Shown in pieces: positions 5,500 to 12,631 of a stretch of 13,789 nucleotides of DNA. This stretch comes from Elusimicrobiota bacterium. Its GTDB lineage: Bacteria; Elusimicrobiota; Elusimicrobia; Elusimicrobiales; Elusimicrobiaceae. Each line of letters starts with the position of its first letter. The stretch's first letter is position 1. The stretch covers positions 1-13,789 of the forward strand of contig JAEXBW010000047.1 of the NCBI GenBank assembly GCA_023393825.1, in the 5' to 3' direction. The position numbers and the translations under genes were made by a program. The notes beneath the pieces are model-generated. The model saw only the letters and a program-made list of their open reading frames with translations, did no database searches and had not been told where the DNA came from.

Positions 5500-8460
5500 C
5501 TATTTAAGCCCTGTACCAATCCTTCTGACAGAAGGTATTTGGTTGACGGGCGGAACCGCTGCAGGTTGCTGTGGCGCTTGTGATACCGCCGCTAAGGCCG
5601 CCGCTTGTATTATATTATTAGCCTCTGAGGTTGTCGGTACAAGCGTATTATCCATAGTGTTATAGCTGAACCTGTAAGTAAGGCTGTAGCCTTCCTGATT
5701 GGGTGGCAGCTTGGCCGCTATGGAGAAATAGCTGGGGTCTACCGCTTGATCTGCAGTCCATTCTATCTGGGCAGCATCTTTAGGATGGATAGACAATATT
5801 TTTTGCTCAAGAGAAGAACCGTCGCCAAGTTTATAATTTTTAACTTTTACGATTATTTCTTTTTCCGCGGCAATTTTGGCTTCCCTTTCTTTTAAAGCTT
5901 CTGCAACAGATGCGTCAACGGCATTATTGCCTGTTGTAGCCTCTGCCTCGGGCTTTTTGAAGACTTTAGACAGCAGATAGTGCGCGGGGCTTAATTTGAC
6001 GGGAATAATGTGCATTACCGCTAAAAGCGCTATAAATAAGAGTAAGATAACGAGCAAGCCTGATATGGTGCCGAAAGTTTTTAGGGCTTTCTCTATTATA
6101 GAGTTTCCGCCCAGTTCAGCTATGGCTTCTTCTATGTCGGGCTGGCCTTCGCCTTGCGTTATGTCCCCGCCGTTGGCTGCAACCATAGGAACGGTTTTAA
6201 TTGCGGCAGGTTTAATGCGGCGAACCTTTTTAAGGGCGTCAACATCTTCTTGCGGGGCGGATTTAAGATCCATAAGGTTAATTTTACCCTTATCCTGAGT
6301 ATCAGGCGTTCCGCTTGCGATAACGTCCATCGAGTCAAAATCTTCAGCAGAGGCTGAGGCTTGAGCGGGAGGAACATAATCGGAGATTATGGAAGTCGGC
6401 TGGTCTAAGAAAACTTCTTCTATACTGCTTGTAAATGTTTTAAGGAACTGGTCTTCTCCGTCGGCGAGCATAGGGGCCACGACAGGCTGTCCGCTGCCCG
6501 TAAGTTCGTCAAGGGCGGAGGAACCTTCTTTGGGGGAGGAAATAACGTCAAAAGCTGAAGACGTCATATCTTTTGTGTTTTCTTCAAGTTGCTTTTTGTC
6601 TTCCGCAAATTCTTGCAGGACATCGTTTTCTTCCGCACTTTGAGAAGTTTCAATATTCATCGGGTCTTCTTCTTGGTCCTGTAAGGGGGTGAGGTCTTCC
6701 TCTTGCGGCAGTTCTACTTCCGCATCTTGTTGCTCTTCCTGCGCTTCTTGGGCGGGTTCCTGCTGCTCTTGAGATTCTTGTTCAACAAATTCTTGCTGTT
6801 CTTGCACAGGCTCATTTTCGCGGAAAGAGGCGTCATCTTCCGTTTCGCCTATGTTTTGGGCAGAGGGGACTTCTTGCGGGATACCGTCGGTTTCGGCCTG
6901 CTGTTCTTCAGACGGCAAAGGTTCTTCTTCCTGCGGGAGTTCCTGTTGGTCTTCCGCGGGCAAATCCTGCTGCTCGGGTGCAATTTCTTCTACAGGTTCT
7001 TCTTGAGCGGGAAGTTCTTCTTCCTGTTCAGTCTGTTGGGGTTGGTCGTTAAAAACTTCTTCTAAGGTGGCGGTTTTAGTATTGTCTTTATCTTCCGAAG
7101 AGGCATCTATTTCAAAAGGTTGCGGCTCGGCAGAGATAGAATCTTGCTCAACTTCTTGCTGCTGAACGGGGAATTCCCCCTCCTCGGCAAGGCTTTGAGA
7201 AGATACGGGTTCGCTTAAAAGTTCTTCCGTAATTTCGCGCACTTCGCCCGCGTTGGAACCGTGGGCCGCGCTGTGCTGAGAAAGGTCTTCAGGCAAGGGG
7301 GCCTGTTGTTCCGCAAATTCATCAAATTCCTGATCTTTTTCTTCTTGAATTTTTTCTAAATTGGCTTGAGTGAAGGAAAGTTTATCTTCAAAATCTTCTT
7401 CTATCGTCGGGATATCGTCTTCCGAAAGGGCATTGCCGTCCGTAACTACCGTGCCGGGCTGCTGGTTAATTTTAGAATCGGTGTTCTCTTTTTTAGCCAA
7501 ATCAACTATTGCATTAGGGTCGGTAATAACTTCCTTTTTATGTTTATTTGAAAAAGTGGTGTTAATTGCGTCCTGCAAAAAATCTTCGCTGGGGGATACA
7601 GCCGCCGCGCCGCCTAAAAGAGAATCCATATCTTTTAAGTCGCCGCCTGCATCGCTAGAATCGGCAATATAATTTTCCGTCTGGCTGTCCATATCGGAGG
7701 GGACGGCAGAGTCGGAAGAGGTTTCCGTATCTTCCTGCACTACTTCGGGAATATCATCTATATATCCTGCAGGGAGAGCAACCTCATCTTCTTCAGAGGA
7801 GGGTTGTTCCTTTTTTTCCGCGCGGGAAGAGGGTTCCTTTTCGGTATGATGCGACGGAGAAGAAACAGCTTGAGAAGAAACACCCGAATATTGCAAATTA
7901 TCGCTTAAGGAATAAAGTTTTTGTTTTACGTCTTGTATTTCCCTTGTAAGGACATCTATTTTTTGAAGCAGTTCAGCTTCAGTTGAGGCGGAAACAGGGG
8001 CTGAAGAAATTGTATCTTCCGACGGGACGGAGGCATCAAACATATCCTGCGTGTCAAATTCTTGCGTTTGAGCGGCAGGGTCATAGGCTTGTACGGGCTG
8101 CTCGTAAACAGGCTGATTAAATTGTGTTTGCTGCGCGGGGTAAGGATTATACGCGGGTTGCGGCTGCGCGGCATATATAGGCATACGGGTTGTTTGATAC
8201 GGCGGTACCGATTGTTGCGGCTGGACATAAGCCTGCTGCTGGGGATATTGGTAGTAAGCTGGTAATGGCTGAGGTTGAGGTATAGCAACCTGCACGGGAG
8301 GGAAAACGACATTAGCGGCAACCCATTCTTGCGCCGCGCCGGCGGGAACAACTTCCGGGCAGATTAAAGTTTCACCCGTAAAACCCTGTATTGAAGAAAA
8401 TTCTTCCTGTTCAAAAGGACGTTCCAAAACTTGTCCGTTAATATATACCCAATATCTCAT
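5500..8460 (-). CDS. Large single-pass membrane protein with GYF-like N-terminus and Gln/Glu-rich disordered region
   Basis: I do not recognise a named family for the whole 986 residues. Residues 1-55 resemble a GYF_2-type domain: aromatic YWVYINGQ start, a PF..EEF segment, ETLICPE and a late tryptophan (46). Residues 60-135 are rich in Pro, Gln and Tyr; 160-190 look like a short coiled coil. Residues 200-760 are acidic and low in complexity, extreme in Gln, Glu and Pro at 410-625. One strong transmembrane segment lies at about 798-818. It is followed by a helical, charged stretch (850-872) and a small beta-rich domain (870-940), then an Ala/Pro/Gln tail. The architecture suggests a cytoplasmic sensor or scaffold with a short outside domain. 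The motif EEVF.DQP occurs twice (467-474, 681-688). The start has AGAGG about 6 bases upstream. It follows the 535-residue protein gene by 112 bases without a terminator. Confidence 0.85.
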   Translation of the reverse strand: MRYWVYINGQVLERPFEQEEFSSIQGFTGETLICPEVVPAGAAQEWVAANVVFPPVQVAIPQPQPLPAYYQYPQQQAYVQPQQSVPPYQTTRMPIYAAQPQPAYNPYPAQQTQFNQPVYEQPVQAYDPAAQTQEFDTQDMFDASVPSEDTISSAPVSASTEAELLQKIDVLTREIQDVKQKLYSLSDNLQYSGVSSQAVSSPSHHTEKEPSSRAEKKEQPSSEEDEVALPAGYIDDIPEVVQEDTETSSDSAVPSDMDSQTENYIADSSDAGGDLKDMDSLLGGAAAVSPSEDFLQDAINTTFSNKHKKEVITDPNAIVDLAKKENTDSKINQQPGTVVTDGNALSEDDIPTIEEDFEDKLSFTQANLEKIQEEKDQEFDEFAEQQAPLPEDLSQHSAAHGSNAGEVREITEELLSEPVSSQSLAEEGEFPVQQQEVEQDSISAEPQPFEIDASSEDKDNTKTATLEEVFNDQPQQTEQEEELPAQEEPVEEIAPEQQDLPAEDQQELPQEEEPLPSEEQQAETDGIPQEVPSAQNIGETEDDASFRENEPVQEQQEFVEQESQEQQEPAQEAQEEQQDAEVELPQEEDLTPLQDQEEDPMNIETSQSAEENDVLQEFAEDKKQLEENTKDMTSSAFDVISSPKEGSSALDELTGSGQPVVAPMLADGEDQFLKTFTSSIEEVFLDQPTSIISDYVPPAQASASAEDFDSMDVIASGTPDTQDKGKINLMDLKSAPQEDVDALKKVRRIKPAAIKTVPMVAANGGDITQGEGQPDIEEAIAELGGNSIIEKALKTFGTISGLLVILLLFIALLAVMHIIPVKLSPAHYLLSKVFKKPEAEATTGNNAVDASVAEALKEREAKIAAEKEIIVKVKNYKLGDGSSLEQKILSIHPKDAAQIEWTADQAVDPSYFSIAAKLPPNQEGYSLTYRFSYNTMDNTLVPTTSEANNIIQAAALAAVSQAPQQPAAVPPVNQIPSVRRIGTGLK

Positions 8461-8573
8461 TTTTCCCCTCTGAAAAATTTTATAAATATTTCCTTTCCTA
8501 ACAGTTTAGCAAATTATCAATAAAAAAGTAACTCTTTAACCGAGCTACCCGCCAATACAAAAAAACAGCAACT

Positions 8574-10181
8574 TTACTGCAACATATTTACAACACGCAT
8601 TGCGGCGTCTTTATGATTTTTGCCAGAGGCGTAAAATTTGTCGTACGCCGATATAATAGTATCTGCCGTTAAGTCTTTTTGAGAAGAAAGACCTTCGGCT
8701 ATAACTTCTATGCTTTCCTCGGGGTAGCCCTTCTCCAGAAGGGTTAAAACCGTGTCCGCCCAAGAGGAACTTATATTACCGTTAAGTTCTTCCAAGGCAA
8801 TGCTTAAAGCATAGCAATGTTTTGCGCCGTCATCTTTCCAAAACGAATAGGAGCGCAACTTTTCCCTTAAAAGAGAAAGAACTTCTTCCCTGCTTTTAGT
8901 GCCGAGATAATTATTAAGAGCTTCGTTTTCTAAAGTATCGGCGGAGTAATTGGTTTTGTTCTCTTTTCTAAACAGCGCCTGAGATACAGCGTCTTTCATA
9001 GGAAGTTTTTTAAGCAACACTTTAAGACCTATGTCCGCGTTTTCGTTTATATCGGCATTATAGGGCAGCTCGCGCAATATTTGCGAGAAGAGAGAGAGGA
9101 CTTCTTCTATACTTTTATGTTCGTAAAAAGCGGCGGTAAGTTCGTCTTCGCACCCGCTGAAAAATTTATAGCCCGCAAGCTTGCGCATAAAAAGTATTTT
9201 GCCGCGGTTGACGGCGGCTATAGCTTCCGCCTCTTGCAAAGTTTCAACGCGGGCATCCGTAACAACGCGCACGGCAAGGCCAAGGTTTTCCACGGGATTA
9301 TCGGCGCAGGAGAGGCGTTTTAATACCGCTTCAAGCGTATCTGCCGCGTCTTGCGCGGATTTAAGTTTTAAATATTTAAAAGCTATTGTTTGCAAATCAT
9401 CTTGCAAAAGACGATAGGGCATAACCTTATCAAGGTTGGTAATTTCCAAAGCGTCTTCTTTAGTGATTTCGTACAAAAGAACTTTGCAGGCCAGAGCGGC
9501 GTTTAAAGAGGGATTATCGTTTGCCGCGCCCAAATCTTTAAGCAAGACTTCAAATAAAGGTTGGAAGGATGACGCGCCGCAAAAACAGTATGTTTCGCAC
9601 AAGTCTAAATATAAAGAGGAAGATATTTTTTTATTTTTTAACAGTGCGGCAAGATATTCTTTATTTTCTTCTCTTACGGCGGCGGCAGAGGTTTCCCTCT
9701 TTTGCGCGTCGCCGATAAGTTTATCTATTATTTTTGAAAATTCGGGATTAGGTTCTTGCGCCTGCGGGTCAAAAGAATCGGAAAGATTTTCGTACTCGTT
9801 TATAAAAAGTTTATCGCAGGATAAAGAAGCGTAATGATTTAAAAGAAGGTTTAAAAATTGCGCGTCTAATGTTAGCACGGAAGCGATTTCCGCCAAAGCT
9901 TTTTGCGATTTTAAAACTTCCACCTTGCGTTTTGCCGCAGAGGGCGACTGCCGCAAAAGGATAATTTGTATTACAAGGTCGTCCGCATTTAAGTCCTGCG
10001 GGATTTGTAAATCTTTTTTATATTCATTTACTAAATCTATTAAATCCTGCTCGGTACGTCCGTTATTTTTATATTCCAACAGTTGCAGCATATATTCGGA
10101 AGCGCGCGGCAAAACGCCCGCAAGCGTGGGTGCAATAGTCTGTGTTTGAGTCTGCTGCTGATCGGTGTCTGTTTGAACCAT
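8574..10181 (-). CDS. Hypothetical 535-residue all-helical protein
   Basis: I do not recognise a family. After a short Gln/Thr-rich, probably disordered N-terminus (1-20), nearly the whole protein is predicted by eye to be amphipathic helices with few glycines or prolines, such as QDDLQTIAFKYLKLKSAQD and EEVLSLFSQILRELPYN. That fits an alpha-solenoid or another helical-repeat scaffold, but I could not define a repeat unit. There is no signal peptide and no transmembrane helix, so it should be cytoplasmic. The gene starts 9 bases after the FTCD_C-family gene and has no clear ribosome site (TCTTTTTAT precedes the ATG), implying translational coupling. A later start at residue 31 is possible. 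It precedes the 986-residue membrane protein gene, and both carry Gln-rich segments, so they might work together; that is inference. Confidence 0.8.
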   Translation of the reverse strand: MVQTDTDQQQTQTQTIAPTLAGVLPRASEYMLQLLEYKNNGRTEQDLIDLVNEYKKDLQIPQDLNADDLVIQIILLRQSPSAAKRKVEVLKSQKALAEIASVLTLDAQFLNLLLNHYASLSCDKLFINEYENLSDSFDPQAQEPNPEFSKIIDKLIGDAQKRETSAAAVREENKEYLAALLKNKKISSSLYLDLCETYCFCGASSFQPLFEVLLKDLGAANDNPSLNAALACKVLLYEITKEDALEITNLDKVMPYRLLQDDLQTIAFKYLKLKSAQDAADTLEAVLKRLSCADNPVENLGLAVRVVTDARVETLQEAEAIAAVNRGKILFMRKLAGYKFFSGCEDELTAAFYEHKSIEEVLSLFSQILRELPYNADINENADIGLKVLLKKLPMKDAVSQALFRKENKTNYSADTLENEALNNYLGTKSREEVLSLLREKLRSYSFWKDDGAKHCYALSIALEELNGNISSSWADTVLTLLEKGYPEESIEVIAEGLSSQKDLTADTIISAYDKFYASGKNHKDAAMRVVNMLQ

Positions 10182-10190
10182 ATAAAAAGA

Positions 10191-10769
10191 CTAGCAAAAT
10201 TTTGATAAAAAATTAAGACTTTCTTGCATTTCGCTTTTAAAATCTTCCTGCTTTATGTATGGAAGGTTGGCTTTTATGTTTTGCGCGCAGCACGCTATGG
10301 AGGCTTTTAAGAGTATCTTTGCGCAGTCAATATCGGACATAATTACCTTTGCTATTTTACTTTCAAAAGAATTTATTTTTTCAAGCACTTGCATTGCGCT
10401 TTTGGCGGTATCAAGCGGAACTTGAGAGGATAATTTTAAAGCGCGGTTTAAATCCCCCTCTCTTTCTTTACTGCCTGCGGGAAGCTTTTTGGCGCGCACG
10501 ACGTCTTCGTAAGCTTTCGCGTCGGACTGGGCCGCGGCTTTAAGCGCGTCCCTTAATACTATAAGTTCGTCTAAATGTTTATTTAAAACTTTTTTATCGT
10601 CTTCGCTCGTCGCCTTCATTTTTATGGTTATGGAAACGGACATCATAGCAAGAGCGCAGCCCGTGGCCGCAGTTACGGCCGCCGCCGCTCCGCCGCCGGG
10701 GGCGGGAGTGGAGGAAGATACCGCGTCAATAAAACTTTCCGCGCCGTTTTGCCAGTTTATGTTAATCAT
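10191..10769 (-). CDS. FTCD_C-family protein (formiminotetrahydrofolate cyclodeaminase / methenyl-THF cyclohydrolase-like)
   Basis: This 192-residue cytoplasmic protein matches the stand-alone cyclodeaminase fold. The N-terminus carries the hallmark TPAPGGGAAAA (21-31) after a short helix. Further family features are an Asp in SDAKAYEDV (82-90), and SDIDCAKILLKASIACC (145-161) followed by NIKANL (164-169), matching the usual SD...N...NL pattern. The family converts formimino-THF to methenyl-THF, or methenyl-THF to formyl-THF in the FchA proteins of anaerobes. Which reaction applies here cannot be told. Its start overlaps the HAD stop by 4 bases (ATGA), and the ribosome site is weak (AGG, 6 bases). 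No other folate gene is in the window, so pathway context is missing. Confidence 0.85.
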   Translation of the reverse strand: MININWQNGAESFIDAVSSSTPAPGGGAAAAVTAATGCALAMMSVSITIKMKATSEDDKKVLNKHLDELIVLRDALKAAAQSDAKAYEDVVRAKKLPAGSKEREGDLNRALKLSSQVPLDTAKSAMQVLEKINSFESKIAKVIMSDIDCAKILLKASIACCAQNIKANLPYIKQEDFKSEMQESLNFLSKFC

Positions 10770-11614
10770 ATTTTGCCTGATTCTAAGTCTGAATATTTTT
10801 TTATTTTAAACATTTTAAGTCTTTGTTCGTCAATCCCCGTGCGGCTGAAGAAAACGTGTTCTATCGCGCTGGCAGGCATAATGTAAGAACCTTTTTCTAC
10901 GCCTTTAGGGTCCTGCGCGAGGCCCAGCCATACGGAAAGCAAAACAATATCGGTGAAATCTTTACATTCAAGTTCTGCCGCGGCTCTTAAAATTCTTTCT
11001 TTATCGCCAAGTTCGGCTTCCGTTACAATGGCATTATGGTAACCGTTTTCTTTGGCGGCAATAATATCGTGGTGGGTATCGCCGATGACATAAACATCGT
11101 CGGCCTTAAAGGTGGTTTTAAAAACCTTTTCCGCATTTTTTACCGCGTTCTGCAGGATTATATGCCTTTCCGTGCTGCTCCAGCCAAAACCGCCGGTAAC
11201 AAAAACTTTGTCCAAACCTGAGGGAGCAAGTTTTATTTTTGCGGCTTCTTCCACATTGCCCGTGCCTAAAGCTAATTTAACGTCGGAATGCTTTTGAAGT
11301 TCTTTTAAAAAGGAGGCAAGGCCCGTAAGTACTTTATATTTTTTATTTTTTACCTGCGCGGCAACTTCCGCAGAGAGAAGCTTTACATATTCTTCTTTAA
11401 TCGCTTCAAGGTCTTTTGCGGTGGCTTTTTTGTTTAAAGCGGACTGATACATATACGCAAAATTATGTTTATCTGATTTACCCGCGACGGCGGAAAGTTC
11501 CGGCTCGGGCGGCATTTTGCCGTATAAATTTTTAATGGCCTGTTTGGCGGACTGTATGCCGCTTACGCCTGTGTTTAAGAGTGTTCCGTCGATATCGAAT
11601 AATACTAATTTCAT
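10766..11614 (-). CDS. HAD-superfamily phosphatase (phosphoglycolate phosphatase-like) with extra C-terminal tail
   Basis: This 282-residue soluble hydrolase carries the HAD motifs: DIDGT (7-11; nucleophile Asp7, acid/base Asp9), GTGN (117-120; motif II Thr118) and GDTHHD (178-183; Asp179 and Asp183 for Mg2+). A helical cap domain lies between motifs I and II (about 15-95), as in phosphoglycolate phosphatase and beta-phosphoglucomutase relatives. The substrate is unknown. These proteins are usually near 215-230 residues; here about 55 more follow (225-282), containing IMPASAIEHVFFSRTG, which I do not recognise. It overlaps the EamA gene upstream and the FTCD_C gene downstream by 4 bases each (ATGA), so all three should be made from one mRNA. 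Confidence 0.88.
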   Translation of the reverse strand: MKLVLFDIDGTLLNTGVSGIQSAKQAIKNLYGKMPPEPELSAVAGKSDKHNFAYMYQSALNKKATAKDLEAIKEEYVKLLSAEVAAQVKNKKYKVLTGLASFLKELQKHSDVKLALGTGNVEEAAKIKLAPSGLDKVFVTGGFGWSSTERHIILQNAVKNAEKVFKTTFKADDVYVIGDTHHDIIAAKENGYHNAIVTEAELGDKERILRAAAELECKDFTDIVLLSVWLGLAQDPKGVEKGSYIMPASAIEHVFFSRTGIDEQRLKMFKIKKYSDLESGKI

Positions 11615-12504
11615 TTTTCTGAGTTTCCTTTTTTTATGATATTGGTAACTAAATACGCGCCCAGCAATGCAAGCACAAGCCCCGTTATTTGATAGGAGTG
11701 AATTTTATCAAGCCCTATCATAACGGAAAAAATGTAGGTGAACACGGGGTAAGAAAGTATTACCGCGGTGGCTTTGGAAAGGTCCATATTCCTTATAGCC
11801 ATATACCAAGTTGTATTGCCGATAACATAGTTGATTAAACCTAAATATAATATTATGGCAAATGTTCCCCAATTTGCGTGGAAGATAAATTGCTCGCCCG
11901 AGAAATATAATACGGCGGCTATGGGCAAGCTCCAGCAAAAGCCGAAAAACGCGCGGCCGAAAGCTAAAAACTGCGGCGTTAAATTGGCGGGAAGTTTTTT
12001 GGCGGCGATATGCGAAACCTGAAACATCCACACGGTGCAGATTACTATAAGGTCGCCTTTCCAGCGCATGGAAAAACTTTCGTTAAGTAAAATTATAATA
12101 ACGCCCGCAATAACCATTGCCGTGCCTGCAAGTTGTTTGCCCGTCGGGCGTTCTTTTAAAAACACCCAGGTAAGCACGAGGGAATATATAACTTCAACCT
12201 GATTTAAAATTGCCGAGTTAGACGGCGTTGTATACTTTAATGCCGTAAGAATAAGCAAAAACGGCATTGCCGTACCAAAAAAACCGACTATGGCAAATTG
12301 CGTTAAAATATTCTTTTTAAAGAATACGGGAAACAAATTTTGTTTTATCATCATCGGAGTATAAAACGAAACCGCCAAACCCGTACCGAAAAGCAACAAG
12401 ATAGAGGGAGAAATGCCCCCTACCGCAAGCTTACCCACAATGGGATAAAAAGCCGTAATAAATAAAGAAGTCCACAAAGCGCGGACCGGTGAAAGTGTTC
12501 TCAT
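11611..12504 (-). CDS. EamA/DMT-superfamily permease
   Basis: This 297-residue inner-membrane protein has about ten hydrophobic segments in two EamA repeats (about 10-140 and 150-290). Repeat one ends with the characteristic VFLKERPTGKQLAG (114-127), and repeat two has GNTTWYMAIRNMDLSKA (229-245), YPVFTYIFS and a closing LLGAYLVTN. Members move amino acids, metabolites or drugs across the inner membrane; the substrate cannot be read from sequence. As first gene of the operon it is followed by the HAD phosphatase through a 4-base ATGA overlap. The start codon directly follows a strong extended -10 promoter with no ribosome site, so it may be translated from a leaderless mRNA. No better downstream start is seen: the next Met is at residue 51, inside the membrane region. 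Confidence 0.92.
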   Translation of the reverse strand: MRTLSPVRALWTSLFITAFYPIVGKLAVGGISPSILLLFGTGLAVSFYTPMMIKQNLFPVFFKKNILTQFAIVGFFGTAMPFLLILTALKYTTPSNSAILNQVEVIYSLVLTWVFLKERPTGKQLAGTAMVIAGVIIILLNESFSMRWKGDLIVICTVWMFQVSHIAAKKLPANLTPQFLAFGRAFFGFCWSLPIAAVLYFSGEQFIFHANWGTFAIILYLGLINYVIGNTTWYMAIRNMDLSKATAVILSYPVFTYIFSVMIGLDKIHSYQITGLVLALLGAYLVTNIIKKGNSEK

Positions 12505-12511
12505 ATTTAAA

Positions 12512-12520
12512 ATTATACCA
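12512..12520 (-). promoter_or_regulatory. Extended -10 promoter of the EamA-HAD-FTCD_C operon
   Basis: The minus strand reads TTGGTATAAT, a perfect TATAAT (12517-12512) preceded by the TGn extension. No good -35 is seen at 16-18 bases, as often with extended -10 promoters. Transcription should start at about 12505-12504, which is the A of the permease ATG or the base before it. Confidence 0.7.
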
Positions 12521-12580
12521 ATTTTAGACGGTGTACCGTAAGAGGTAATTTGCCCGTGCGCGGATATATATTAAAGCAAT

Positions 12581-12603
12581 AAAAAACCCCGTTAAAAACG
12601 GGG
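12581..12603 (-). terminator. Rho-independent terminator after the CNNM-CBS-EIIA gene
   Basis: CCCCGTT (12587-12593) pairs with AACGGGG (12597-12603) around a 3-base A loop. On the minus strand a TTTTTT run follows the stem. It lies about 28 bases after the stop codon at 12632 and separates this gene from the EamA operon promoter. Confidence 0.9.
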
Positions 12604-12631
12604 CGTGAAAATGGGCAAGGACTGGCAGATA

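Noticed and set aside
6703..7065. Plus-strand frame rich in Phe and Leu, looking like a membrane protein
   Set aside because: It is the complement of the Gln/Glu-rich codons of the 986-residue protein; the hydrophobicity is an artefact of reading those codons backwards.
8461..8573. Promoter or terminator between the two large hypothetical genes
   Set aside because: TATAAA-like and TTGATA-like boxes exist but are badly spaced, and no GC-rich hairpin is present.
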